Positions 33,766 through 43,600 of a DNA stretch of 63,881 nucleotides are shown in pieces. A model generated the notes under the pieces. The model made no database searches and was not told where the DNA came from. It saw only the letters and a program-made list of their open reading frames with translations. Source of the stretch: Mesorhizobium tamadayense (GTDB lineage: Bacteria > Pseudomonadota > Alphaproteobacteria > Rhizobiales > Rhizobiaceae); NCBI RefSeq assembly GCF_003863365.1, contig NZ_RQXT01000043.1, forward strand, positions 1-63,881. The letters are read 5' to 3'. The translations under genes and the position numbers were made by a program. Position 1 is the stretch's first letter, and each line of letters opens with the position of its first letter.

Positions 33766-34911
33766 TCATCCCATCCCGACCGGTCCGTCATAACGGGCGC
33801 GGGGCCTAATCGGCCTGTTGCTCGTCACCTGCTCGACGGCATGCGCCGTCCAGCCGACGCTGCGGCCGAGCGCGAACAGGCGGAAGGGCGCATCGGCGGG
33901 CAGCCGCAGGTTCAGCGTCAGCGCGGCAAGCGCGAAATCGACATTCGGATGCATGCCGGTCGCGGCAAGGACGGCGTCGCGCAGACGCAGGAGTCCGTCA
34001 TCGATATCGAGGTCGGGCAGCAGAGCCCCGGCCCGCGGATCGCCTTCGGGATAGAGCGGGTGACCGAAGGCGGGCAGGGGGCGGTCGTGGGCCAGCCAGC
34101 GCGCGACCGCCTCGTCCGGACCCATCCGCTCGGCATCCTCGACCAGCGCGATCACCGCGGCGCCGGCGCCGCCATGGCGCGGGCCAGTAAGGGTGGCGAG
34201 GCCGGCAAGCAGGCAGGCCGCAATCGGCGAGCCGGTCGATGCCGCGACACGGGCCGCGAAGGCCGAGGCGTTGAGCTCATGATCGGCCATCAGCACCAGC
34301 GCCCTGCGGATGAGATCGGCGCCGGCGGCTTCGACCGACCAGCCGCGCGCCAGCCTTTCATGCACCGGCTCCGCCCCGGGGCTGGCGCCGAAGGATGTCG
34401 CCAAGACGCTTGTGGCGCTGGCGCCGTCCTGCTGCAGCATGGCCGGCCTGCGGCCGAGCGAGGGCCGGCCCGCCGCCGCAAGCGCCGATAGTCTTGCGAA
34501 GGCTGTTGGAGTGCCGCTCTCCCGAACGGTCGAAGGGGTCAGCGAGGCGAAGGACACCGGGGTGCCGGATGCCCAAAGCAGACCTGCCGTCTCCTCCAGC
34601 GTTGCCGTCGCCGCAAGCGCCACGGCATCCTTGGCGCGATAGACGAGGCGGCCATGCAGCACCTTCGAGATGGCGGTGGTGATCGCAGGCTCGCCCCAGG
34701 CAATGGCGCTTTCGGCGATCGCCTGGGGGCTGCGCCCGCGCGCCCGGCGGGTGGCGAGCGCCGCAATGTCGTCGGCGCGATACTGGCTGCGGCGCGGGTC
34801 GGCCCCGTCCGGCCGCATGCCGATGCGACCGCGGCTGACATAGGCATAGAGCGTCTGCGGCCGGACGTTGAGCCGCGCCAGGGCTTCCTCCCGCGTCAGC
34901 CATTCCGTCAT
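33766..34911 (-). CDS. Citrate synthase-like protein with N-terminal helix-turn-helix
   Basis: Predicted 381-residue fusion. Residues 1-55 form a MerR/excisionase-type helix-turn-helix (WLTREEALARLNVRPQTLYA, then YVSRGRIGMRPDG). The rest is a citrate-synthase fold retaining PRHGGAGAAV, the AFGHPLYPEGDPRA histidine loop, the aspartate in PNVDFALAAL, and the C-terminal LGRSVGWTAHAVEQ. The catalytic His, His and Asp positions thus appear present. The start at 34911 begins the HTH; an ATG at 34941 would add ten residues. It diverges from a second citrate-synthase homologue over 90 bp that holds four TTGAT repeats. Possible roles are an enzyme that also binds DNA, or a metabolite-sensing repressor. 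Confidence 0.8.
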   Translation of the reverse strand: MTEWLTREEALARLNVRPQTLYAYVSRGRIGMRPDGADPRRSQYRADDIAALATRRARGRSPQAIAESAIAWGEPAITTAISKVLHGRLVYRAKDAVALAATATLEETAGLLWASGTPVSFASLTPSTVRESGTPTAFARLSALAAAGRPSLGRRPAMLQQDGASATSVLATSFGASPGAEPVHERLARGWSVEAAGADLIRRALVLMADHELNASAFAARVAASTGSPIAACLLAGLATLTGPRHGGAGAAVIALVEDAERMGPDEAVARWLAHDRPLPAFGHPLYPEGDPRAGALLPDLDIDDGLLRLRDAVLAATGMHPNVDFALAALTLNLRLPADAPFRLFALGRSVGWTAHAVEQVTSNRPIRPRARYDGPVGMG

Positions 34912-34923
34912 TTGCAGCCGTAC

Positions 34924-34956
34924 ATTGATTATGTTGATCAAGATTGATGCATTGAT
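34924..34956. promoter_or_regulatory. Four helically spaced TTGAT repeats between the divergent citrate-synthase genes
   Basis: ATTGAT at 34924, GTTGAT at 34933, ATTGAT at 34943 and ATTGAT at 34951 are spaced 8-10 bp apart, all in one orientation, in the 90-bp divergent intergenic region. They are placed to control both genes and may bind the HTH-bearing citrate-synthase homologue. Confidence 0.5.
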
Positions 34957-35001
34957 TGCGCAGCATTAATTTCGTTGCGCAAAAGGTCAAGGAGACAAGT
35001 C

Positions 35002-36087
35002 ATGGCAAACGGGCTCGATGATGTTGTGGCGGCGGATACGGTGCTTTCCGATGTCGATGGGGCGGGCGGACATCTCACCATCCGAGGCTACTCATTGACG
35101 GAACTCGCCGGCCATTGGCGCTACGGCCAGGTGGTCCGCTTGTTGTTCGACGGTTTTTTCGACGAGCTTCCCGGCGACAGCGAGCTGGAAAAAGCCATCG
35201 GCAATGCGCGAGCCGATGTCTTCGACCGGCTGCAGCCAATGCTTGCCCAACTCGCGCCGCTCGATATCTACAGCGCCATGCGCGCCGGCATGGCCTTGCT
35301 GCCGGATGGCGACGGGCTCGCCGACGCGTTGAGGCTGGTCGCGGCGCCGGCGGTGCTGACGCCGGCCCTGCTGCGGCTCGGGCGCGGCGAGAAGCCCATC
35401 GCGCCGGACGCTCGCGCCGATCATGCCGCCGATATGCTGCGGATGCTCTCCGGCACCTCATCGCCGGCGCTTGCCAAGGCGCTCGACACTTATCTGGTGA
35501 CGGTCTGCGACCACGGGCTCAACGCCTCGACCTTCGCGACACGCGTTGTGGCGTCGACGCATGCAGGGCTCACCTCGGCGATCCTGGCCGGGCTCGGCGC
35601 GCTGAAAGGTCCGCTGCATGGCGGCGCGCCTGGGCCGGTGATCGAGATGCTCGACGCGATCGAGGCCAGCGGCAACGCCGCCGCCTGGCTGCGCGCCGAG
35701 ATCGCCCGCGGCGAGCGCATCATGGGCTTCGGCCATCGCATCTACCGCGTGCGCGATCCGCGCGCCGACGTCCTGAAGGCGGTCGTGGGGCGACTTGGTT
35801 CTCGTAAAGTGACCGGAAGCCGGCTGGGCTTTGCCGAAACTGTAGAGCAGGCGGCGCTCGATGTGCTCAAGGCCGCCAAGCCGCAGCGCTCGATCCAGAC
35901 CAATGTCGAATTCTATACCGCGCTGCTGCTCGAGGCCGCCGGCTTCCCAAAGGAAGCGTTCTCCAACGTCTTTGCCGCCGGCCGCGTCGCCGGCTGGATC
36001 GCGCATGCACGCGAGCAGCAGGCGACCGGGCGCCTGATCCGGCCGCAGTCGCGTTACGTCGGGCCGGTGCCCGATCTCGTCGCCTGA
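35002..36087 (+). CDS. Citrate synthase family protein
   Basis: Predicted 361-residue cytosolic protein of the short, citrate/2-methylcitrate synthase type, without the long N-terminal domain of housekeeping GltA. It has LKGPLHGGAPGPVIEML (first His), MGFGHRIYRVRDPRA (second His) and FAAGRVAGWIAHAREQ. At the place where the family has the catalytic Asp in NVDFYS, this protein has NVEFYT (Glu). AAGGAGA precedes the ATG at 35002. It probably condenses acetyl- or propionyl-CoA with oxaloacetate, but activity is uncertain because of the Glu. It is divergent from the HTH-citrate synthase homologue. Confidence 0.85.
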   Translation: MANGLDDVVAADTVLSDVDGAGGHLTIRGYSLTELAGHWRYGQVVRLLFDGFFDELPGDSELEKAIGNARADVFDRLQPMLAQLAPLDIYSAMRAGMALLPDGDGLADALRLVAAPAVLTPALLRLGRGEKPIAPDARADHAADMLRMLSGTSSPALAKALDTYLVTVCDHGLNASTFATRVVASTHAGLTSAILAGLGALKGPLHGGAPGPVIEMLDAIEASGNAAAWLRAEIARGERIMGFGHRIYRVRDPRADVLKAVVGRLGSRKVTGSRLGFAETVEQAALDVLKAAKPQRSIQTNVEFYTALLLEAAGFPKEAFSNVFAAGRVAGWIAHAREQQATGRLIRPQSRYVGPVPDLVA

Positions 36088-36204
36088 CATTACGACAAGG
36101 CACTGATGCAATCTCTCCGCTCGGCGGGCGGAGAGTTTTTCATAACCGTAAATTCAACAGATCACGCGACAGTGTTCGTGTTCTTGCCTTGGTTCGCCCT
36201 TATA

Positions 36205-36219
36205 TGCTGCACTGCAACA
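36205..36219. promoter_or_regulatory. Candidate PhaR operator upstream of the patatin-like gene
   Basis: TGCTGCACTGCAACA lies about 70 bp before the start codon. It is nearly self-complementary and shares GCACTGCA with the candidate site between phbA and phaR. The link to PhaR is inference. Confidence 0.4.
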
Positions 36220-36287
36220 TAAGCTGATTGGCAGCTGCTTCGCCCTATGACGTAGGGGCAGGCCGGCGCATCGAGACAAGGAACGCC

Positions 36288-37418
36288 ATGGCGAAGAACG
36301 GCAAGGCGGACGAAAAGAAGAAGATCAACATCGCGCTCCAGGGCGGCGGCTCGCACGGCGCCTTCTCCTGGGGCGTGCTCGACCGCCTGCTCGAGGACGG
36401 GCGGCTGGAGATCGCGGCCGTATCCGGCACCAGTGCCGGAGCCATGAACGCGGTGGCGCTGGCCGACGGGTTCGTGCGCGGCGGTGTCGAAGGCGCGCGC
36501 AAGAAGCTCGACGATTTTTGGCGCGCCGTGGCCTCGAAGGGCCGCTTCAGCCCGGTGCAGCGCATGCCGTGGGACGTCGTGTGGGGCAACTGGTCGATCG
36601 AGAACACGCCCGGCTATCTCTTCTTCGACACCATGTCGCGGGTGTTTTCGCCCTATGTCGCCAACCCGCTCGGCCTCAACCCGCTGCGCGACGTGGTCGA
36701 GAAGGAGATCGACTTCCGCAACGTGCGCGCCTGCAGGTCGATGGAGCTGTTCATCTCGGCGACCAATGTCGAGACCGGGCAGCTGCGCGTCTTCTCCGAC
36801 GGCGAGATTGACCTTGACACGGTGATGGCGTCGGCCTGCCTGCCGCAATTGTTCCGCGCCGTCGAGATCAAGGGCGTGCCCTACTGGGACGGCGGCTATG
36901 GCGGCAACCCGGCGCTCTATCCGTTTTTCAAGACGGCGGCGACCGAGGACGTGCTGCTGGTGCAGATCAACCCGGTGGTGCGCGAGGGCACGCCGAAGAG
37001 CGCCAACGAGATCCAGAACCGCATCGACGAGATCACCTTCAACGCCGGGCTTTTGCGCGAATTCCGCTCGATCGCCTTCGTCAAGGAGCTGATCGCCGCC
37101 GGCCGGCTGCCGCATGGCGAATACCGCGACATCCGCATGCACCGGATCGACGCCGACGAGGCGTTCAAGGACCTCTCGGCCTCGTCCAAGGTCAATGCCG
37201 AGTGGGCCTTCCTCGCCTATCTGCGCGACCTCGGCCGGAATGCCGCCAGCGACTGGCTGGAGGAGAATTACGACGCGGTCGGCAGCCAAGCGACGCTCGA
37301 CCTGTCGGGCGAACTCGACGACGGCTTCAAGCCGGTGCGCGGGCCCGCGCCCGGGCGACGGGTCAAGGAATTCCTTGCAGCGCGTATCAAGCCGGAGTCG
37401 GCGCGCCGGCGAGCCTAA
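36288..37418 (+). CDS. Patatin-like phospholipase/esterase
   Basis: Predicted 376-residue cytosolic hydrolase of the patatin family. The oxyanion-hole glycines are in LQGGGSHGAFSWG (about 18-29). The nucleophile is Ser49 in GTSAG, and the catalytic Asp is Asp201 in WDGGYGGNP; the Ser-Asp dyad is complete. There is no signal peptide; the N-terminus is short and charged. The start at 36288 was chosen because ACAAGGAA precedes it and the conserved fold begins soon after. The neighbourhood (PHB genes, a PhaR-like site upstream) makes a role on PHB granules or in lipid turnover possible, but nothing in the sequence proves the substrate. Confidence 0.87.
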   Translation: MAKNGKADEKKKINIALQGGGSHGAFSWGVLDRLLEDGRLEIAAVSGTSAGAMNAVALADGFVRGGVEGARKKLDDFWRAVASKGRFSPVQRMPWDVVWGNWSIENTPGYLFFDTMSRVFSPYVANPLGLNPLRDVVEKEIDFRNVRACRSMELFISATNVETGQLRVFSDGEIDLDTVMASACLPQLFRAVEIKGVPYWDGGYGGNPALYPFFKTAATEDVLLVQINPVVREGTPKSANEIQNRIDEITFNAGLLREFRSIAFVKELIAAGRLPHGEYRDIRMHRIDADEAFKDLSASSKVNAEWAFLAYLRDLGRNAASDWLEENYDAVGSQATLDLSGELDDGFKPVRGPAPGRRVKEFLAARIKPESARRRA

Positions 37419-37521
37419 AACAGGTCGCGTGAAAAGGATTCACGCGACCTGCTTTAGGTCTTTGATTTTAAGCATGTCTTTGTCCCGAAACCGCTGCACA
37501 CTTTCGGGAGACATGCTTTAG
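37419..37521. repeat. Dispersed two-hairpin repeat, copy after the patatin gene
   Basis: Starts directly after the patatin stop codon. Hairpin one is CAGGTCGCGTG, then AAAAGGATT, then CACGCGACCTG. The linker is CTTTAGGTCTTTGATTTTAA. Hairpin two is GCATGTCTTTGTCCCGAAA...TTTCGGGAGACATGC. It is almost identical to 63747-63850. Confidence 0.88.
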
Positions 37522-37643
37522 ATTGCCTTCAGGCCCTCGCGCACGTTCAGTCCGCGGCGAAGCTTACCTAGCGGAACCGCGGAGGTGCTGGATTCGTCCC
37601 CACCCGGCGATGTAGCTTACCTCGACGTAAACGGGAGGTCGCG

Positions 37644-39065
37644 ATGCTGCAGGCCGGACAGAACGCTCTCGGGGTCAGGTTTGAAGCGCAGTGCAGGGCC
37701 TTCGAGAAGGAGCCCTTTCCCGGCCTCGATCTGCGCAAGGACCGGCTGAAGCGGCTGCTGGCGCTGACCGAAAAACATGAGGCCGAGATCTGCGCGGCGA
37801 TCGACAGCGATTTCAGTGGACGGGCGGCGCAGGAAACGCGGCTTGCGGAACTGTTCGTCGTTCGCGCCGGCATCAGGCATGCGCTCTCCCATCTGCGGGG
37901 CTGGATGTGCGAGCGCCGCGTCGCCACCAGCCTGCCGTTCCTGCCGGGGCGCAACCGCTTGCTGCCCCAGCCGCTCGGCGTCGTCGGCATCGTGTCGCCA
38001 TGGAATTATCCGTTCCAGCTCGCCATCGCGCCGGCGACCGCCGCGCTCGCCGCCGGCAACCGCGTGCTGCTCAAGCCGTCCGAGCTGACGCCGGCGTTCT
38101 CGGACCTGCTTGCCCGGTTGGTGGAAGAGCATTTTTCTCCCGACGAGATGAGCGTGGCGGTCGGCGACGCCGAGGTCGGCAAGGCATTCGTGTCGCTGCC
38201 ATTCGATCATCTGCTGTTCACCGGCTCGACCGCCGTCGGTCGCCAGGTGGCACTGGCGGCGGCCGCCAATCTGACCCCGGTCACGCTCGAGCTCGGCGGC
38301 AAGTCCCCGGCAATCTTCGATGCGTCCTGCGATCTCGATGCCGCGGTCTCGAGTGTCGCCTACGGCAAGCTCTTGAACGCGGGCCAGACTTGCATCGCGC
38401 CGGACTATCTGATGGTCCCGCAAGGGCAGGGCGCGGCGATCGCCGCAAAACTCGCCGCCGCGATGGCGCGGCTCTATCCGCGCCTGCGCGACAATCCCGA
38501 CTACACGGCGATCGTCAGCGAACGGCACCATCGGCGCCTCAGCGACATGATCGCCGAGGCGCGGGAAAGCGCCGCCGATGTCACCGAGGTCAACCCGGCA
38601 AACGAAAAGCTTGGCGTGAGCGACCGCAAGATGGCGCCCGTGCTTGTCAGGAATGCCGGCGAAACCCTGCGGCTGATGCGCGAGGAGATTTTTGGGCCGG
38701 TGCTGCCGATCCTCGAATACGGCACGGTCGACGACGCGATCGAGCATGTGAACCGGGGCGAGCGGCCGCTCGCCCTCTACTGGTTCGGCAAGGACAGCGC
38801 CAATCGCCAAAGAGTGATGCGGGAGACCATGGCCGGCGGCGTGACTGTCAATGACTGCATGATGCATTTGGTGCAGGAGAGGCAGCCATTCGGCGGCGTC
38901 GGCGAGAGCGGCATGGGCGCCTATCACGGCGAATGGGGTTTTCGCACCTTCAGCAAGGAAAAGCCGATCTTCGTCCAGTCCAGGCTGAGCGCCGGCAGTC
39001 TGCTCAGACCGCCCTATGGCAGGACATTCGAGCGGCTGTTCCGCTTGCTGAACCTGATCACTTGA
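37644..39065 (+). CDS. Coniferyl-aldehyde dehydrogenase-type ALDH
   Basis: Predicted 473-residue NAD(P)-dependent aldehyde dehydrogenase. The general base is Glu216 in LELGGKSP and the nucleophile Cys250 in NAGQTCIAPDY. GSTAVGR (195-200 region) is the nucleotide-binding turn. The N-terminal half (RLAELFVVRAGIRHALSHLR, WMCERRVATSLPF) and the C-terminal FSKEKPIFVQSRLS with a hydrophobic tail (LFRLLNLIT) are features of the coniferyl aldehyde dehydrogenase (CalB) subgroup. The natural substrate could be an aromatic or medium-chain aldehyde. It is flanked by a palindromic repeat upstream and an RND pump downstream, with no clear operon partner. Confidence 0.85.
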   Translation: MLQAGQNALGVRFEAQCRAFEKEPFPGLDLRKDRLKRLLALTEKHEAEICAAIDSDFSGRAAQETRLAELFVVRAGIRHALSHLRGWMCERRVATSLPFLPGRNRLLPQPLGVVGIVSPWNYPFQLAIAPATAALAAGNRVLLKPSELTPAFSDLLARLVEEHFSPDEMSVAVGDAEVGKAFVSLPFDHLLFTGSTAVGRQVALAAAANLTPVTLELGGKSPAIFDASCDLDAAVSSVAYGKLLNAGQTCIAPDYLMVPQGQGAAIAAKLAAAMARLYPRLRDNPDYTAIVSERHHRRLSDMIAEARESAADVTEVNPANEKLGVSDRKMAPVLVRNAGETLRLMREEIFGPVLPILEYGTVDDAIEHVNRGERPLALYWFGKDSANRQRVMRETMAGGVTVNDCMMHLVQERQPFGGVGESGMGAYHGEWGFRTFSKEKPIFVQSRLSAGSLLRPPYGRTFERLFRLLNLIT

Positions 39066-39427
39066 CGGGATTTATTTTCGGAGTGGGCGCGTCCTCTGCA
39101 TTGTCGCGTACCAATGCGGCAAGTCATCGCGCGAAAAAATTCCGCATCATACTGACGCCTGCTGCCATCGAATGTTGGCTATGGCGAAAAATCTGACCGG
39201 ACCGGGCAAACCCAGGCAGTTGAGCATCGAAAAAGCAGAAAAAGCCTGCTCGCCATGGCTGTAGGCGCAATGATGCTGCAATTTTTCTCACTATATTGCG
39301 CCGCAACTTTGAGGTAGAAGCGCGCTTCGCCGATCACGGCAAATTGAATACGGCTTTGCGCGCACCCATATCGGCCGCGCGCCCGGGGATCGAAAGCGCC
39401 GACCTCGCCAGGCCTGCAACGGAAAAA

Positions 39428-40606
39428 ATGACGATGCCGAAAATCAGGTTTCACAAGCTTGCAGCCATTGCTGTGCTCATCGGGTTCGCTGCCTGGATGG
39501 CAACGGGCGAGTTCTCGTCCGTGGGCAGCGCCGCCAATCACCAGAAGGCAGGAGAAGCAGGCAAAGCCACGCAATCCGGGGCCGACAAGCCAAAGACGGC
39601 AGACGCCGAGCCGAAGGCAGCGCCGCGCACCGTCGCGGTGGTGACGCCGCCGCGCAAGACCTATGCGCGCGCCATCCGCATTTCCGGGCTGACCGAAGCC
39701 GACAAGCGCGCCATGCTCGCCACCCGCGTCGCCGGCGTCATCGACAAGCTGCCGGTCAAGCAGGGCCAGCACGTCAAGACCGGCGACCTGGTGCTGATGC
39801 TTGCCGCCGAGGAGAAGATCTCCAACGTCGACAATGCCAGGCAGCTGCTGGTGCAGCGCAAGGCCGAGCTTGAGGCCGCCGAGCGGCTGGCCAAGACCGG
39901 CAACCTGCCCAAGCTGCAGCTCGACACCGCGCGCTCGAACCTGACGGCGGCGCAGTCGATGCTGGAGACGGCGCAGGCGGAACTCGACCGCAACGAAGTG
40001 AAGGCGCCGTTCGACGGCGTCATCGACCGCGTGCCGGTCGAGCTCGGCAGCTCGGTGATGCAGGGCGGCGAGGTCGCCACCATCCTCAAGCTCGATCCGG
40101 TGATCGCGCGCGGCGAGATCAGCGAGCGCGACCTGCGCTACATCAAGATCGGCGACGAGGCCAATGTGCGCCTGGTCAACGACCAGAAGGTCACCGGCAC
40201 GGTGCGCTATATCAGCCGCGATGCCTCCTCGCAGACCCGCACCTTCCGTGTCGAGGTGGCGATTCCCAATGCGGACGGCTCCATCCCCGCCGGCATGACG
40301 GCCGAGATCACGCTCAGCGCCGAGCCGACCGATGCGGTCATGCTGCCGCGCTCGGTGGTGACGCTGGGCGACAAGGGCGACCTCGGCATCCGCGCCGTCG
40401 GCGCGGACGACAAGGTGGCGTTCTTCCCGATCGATCTGGTCGACGACACGCCGCATGGCCTGGTGCTGGGCGGCATCCCGCAGGACGCGCGCATCATCGT
40501 CGCCGGCCAGGAGCTGGTGAAGGAAGGCGATCTGGTGAAGCCCGTCGAGGCCGACCAGGCGACCATCAACAAGCTGATCAGCGAAGCCGCCGCCGGCACG
40601 CAGTAG
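39428..40606 (+). CDS. RND efflux periplasmic adaptor subunit
   Basis: Predicted 392-residue membrane-fusion protein. An N-terminal signal/anchor (about 8-28, LAAIAVLIGFAAWMATG) and a short Lys/Ala-rich linker are followed by the lipoyl half-motif VAGVIDKLPVKQGQHVKTGD, a coiled-coil hairpin (about 130-185), the second lipoyl half NEVKAPFDGVIDRVPVELGS, and the beta-barrel and membrane-proximal domains. The start at 39428 puts the anchor at the N-terminus; an ATG at 39296 would add 44 unrelated residues, and an ATG at 39434 is also possible. It is followed 74 bp later by the pump gene. No outer-membrane channel gene is nearby, so a shared TolC is likely. Confidence 0.88.
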   Translation: MTMPKIRFHKLAAIAVLIGFAAWMATGEFSSVGSAANHQKAGEAGKATQSGADKPKTADAEPKAAPRTVAVVTPPRKTYARAIRISGLTEADKRAMLATRVAGVIDKLPVKQGQHVKTGDLVLMLAAEEKISNVDNARQLLVQRKAELEAAERLAKTGNLPKLQLDTARSNLTAAQSMLETAQAELDRNEVKAPFDGVIDRVPVELGSSVMQGGEVATILKLDPVIARGEISERDLRYIKIGDEANVRLVNDQKVTGTVRYISRDASSQTRTFRVEVAIPNADGSIPAGMTAEITLSAEPTDAVMLPRSVVTLGDKGDLGIRAVGADDKVAFFPIDLVDDTPHGLVLGGIPQDARIIVAGQELVKEGDLVKPVEADQATINKLISEAAAGTQ

Positions 40607-40680
40607 CGCGGCCGCCGGCGCCGGGTCGCCCGGCGCCGCTGCCAATGTCGCGGCTTCCGGGGAAACAGCAGGCATAAGTC

Positions 40681-43600
40681 ATGGACATCGTCAGACTCGC
40701 CATCCACAACGCCCGCCTCACAATATCGGCGCTGATGTTCCTGCTCGTCGCGGGCTGGGTCGCCTATCAGTCGACGCCGAAGGAAGCGGAACCGGACGTT
40801 CCGATTCCGATGATGTATGTCAGCCTGATCTACCAGGGCATCTCGCCGGAGGACTCCGAACGGCTGCTGCTCAGGCCGATGGAAAGCAAGCTCAAGAGCC
40901 TCAAGGGGCTCAAGGAGATGCGCTCGGCCGCCTTCCAGGGCGGCGGCTACGTGCTGGTCGAATTCCAGCCGCAGACAAATCTGGCCACCGCGCTGCAGGA
41001 TACGCGCAGCAAGGTGCAGGACGCCAAGGCCGATCTGCCGCAGGCCGCCGAAGAGCCGACCGTCAGCGAAGTCAACGTTTCCGAGTTCCCGGTTCTCGTC
41101 GTGACGCTTTCCGGCGACGTGCCGGAGCGCGTGCTGACGTCGGCGGCGCGCGAATTGCGCGACCGCATCGAAGAGGTGCCGGGCGTGCTGGAAGGCTCGC
41201 TGCAGGGCGCGCGCGACGATCTGGTCGAAGTCGTCATCGACCCGGTGAAGCTCTCTTCCTACGGGCTGCAGCTCGACCAGGTGATCCAGGGCGTCGGCGC
41301 CTCCAACAGCCTGGTCGCGGCCGGCAATCTCGAAGGCTCCGAGGGCAAATACGCGGTCAAGGTGCCGTCGCTGATCGAGACGCCGGAGGATGTCGCCAGC
41401 CTGCCGGTCGTCGCCACACCCAACGCCGTGGTGCAGGCCAAGGATGTCGCCACGGTACGCTCGACCTTCAAGGACGCCGAGACGGTGACCCGCCTTGACG
41501 GCAAGCCGGCGATCGCCATCGAGGTGAAGAAGCGCATCGGCGCCAACCTGATCGACACGCTGAACCATGTCAGGGAAGTGTCGGACAACTTCATCAAGTC
41601 GATGCCGGAGGGCATGCACGTCACCTACACGCAGGACAAGTCGGTCTTCGTCAACCAGTTGCTCGGCGACCTGCAGAACCATGTGATGATCGCCGTCATC
41701 CTGGTGTTCATCGTCATCCTCTATGCGCTGTCGGGCCGCGCCTCGCTGCTGATCGGCCTCGCCATCCCGTCATCCTTCCTGATCGGCATCCTGCTGCTTG
41801 CCATGATGGGCTACACGATCAACATGATCGTGCTGTTCAGCCTGATCCTGGCGGTCGGCATGCTGGTCGACGACGCCATCATCGTCACCGAATTCGCGGA
41901 GCGGCGCATGAGCGAGGGCATGCCGAAGGCGGACGCCTTCGCTTTAGCCGCCAAGCGCATGGCGGGCCCGGTGATCGCGGCGACGATGACGCGCATCGCC
42001 GCGTTTTCGCCGCTGTTGTTCTGGCCCGGCATCATCGGCGACTTCATGAAATACATGCCGATCACGCTGATCGTGACGCTGTCGGCCTCGATGCTCTACG
42101 CGCTGGTCTTCGCGCCGACGCTGGGCGCCCTCTTCGCCAAGGCGCCGGCGCATCATGAGGACGACAATCGCGACGGCTGGTACATGGCCTTGGTCAAGCA
42201 GGCGGTGCGCTTCCCGATCACCGTCATACTGCTCACCGTCGGCCTGCTGGTCGGCGTTGGCTTCGCCTATTCGAAATACGGCGCCGGCGTCGAGTTCTTC
42301 CCGAATGTCGAGCCGGACTACGGCCTGCTCTACGTGCATGCCCGCGGCAACCTTTCATTGGCCGAAATGGACGCGGCCACGAAGACGGCGGAAAACCGGC
42401 TGCTCGGCTGGCCGGGCGTAAAGTCGGTCTATACGCGCGTCGGCAAGACGCAAGGCGGCGGCCAGGACATTCCGGAAGACGTGGTCGGCGTGATCCAGTA
42501 CGAATTCGTCGACTGGCGCGAGCGCAAGTCCGCCAACCAGATCCTCAGCGATCTACGCGGCGTCATGGCCGGCATCCCCGGCGTCGATATCGAGGTGCGC
42601 GTGCCGGAGGCCGGTCCGCCGACCGGAAAGCCGATCCAGATCAGGCTTTCGGCGGCCGACCCGGCCGGGCTCGACGACAAGGCGCGCGCGGTGGCGGCGC
42701 GGATCGCCAAGATCCCCAACGTCATCGACATTTCGGACGGCCTGCCGCCACCGGGCGTCGACTGGGCGCTCGATGTCGACCGCGCCAAGGCCGCGCAATA
42801 CGGCATCAGCCCGACATCGGTGGGCACGGTGGTGCAACTGGTGACGAACGGCCTCAAGCTGTCGGAATACCGGCCGGCCGGCGCCGACGACGCCGTCGAC
42901 ATCCGCCTGCGCCTGCCGGAAGACCGGCGCACGCTGTCGACGCTCGACGAGCTCAGGGTGCAGACCTCGCAAGGGTCGGTGCCGATCTCGAACTTCGTCG
43001 TCAGGAAGCCCGAGCCGACGGTCGGCATCCTCAACCGCATCGACGGCGCTCGCACCGTTGTCGTCCAGGCCAATGTCAGCGCCGGCGCACAGGTGGCGGC
43101 GGTGCAGGCGGAAGTCACCAAGGCGGTCGCCGACATGGATCTCGGCAGCGGCATCCGCTGGAAGCTCGCCGGCTCCAACGAGGACAGCGCGGAAGCCAGC
43201 GCCTTCCTCGGCAAGGCCTTCGGCGCCGCGATCTTCCTGATCTTCCTGGTGCTGCTTGCGCAGTTCAACAAGTTCACCAGCGTGTGGCTTGTGCTGTCCT
43301 GCGTGGTCATGGCGACGATCGGCGTGTTCCTGGGGCTGCTTCTGACAGGCGAGGCCTTCGGCATCGTGATGTCGGGCATCGGCGTCATCGCGCTCGCCGG
43401 CGTGGTGGTGAACAACAACATCGTGCTCATCGACACCTACGACCGGTTGCGCGAGGAGGGCTGGGACAAGATGGACGCGGTGCTGCAGACCTGCCGCGAA
43501 CGCGCCCGGCCGGTCGTGCTGACGGCAGTCTCGGCCATCCTCGGCGTGCTGCCGATCGCCTTCGGCCTCGGCCTCGAGATCTTCCATCACGAGACGACGA

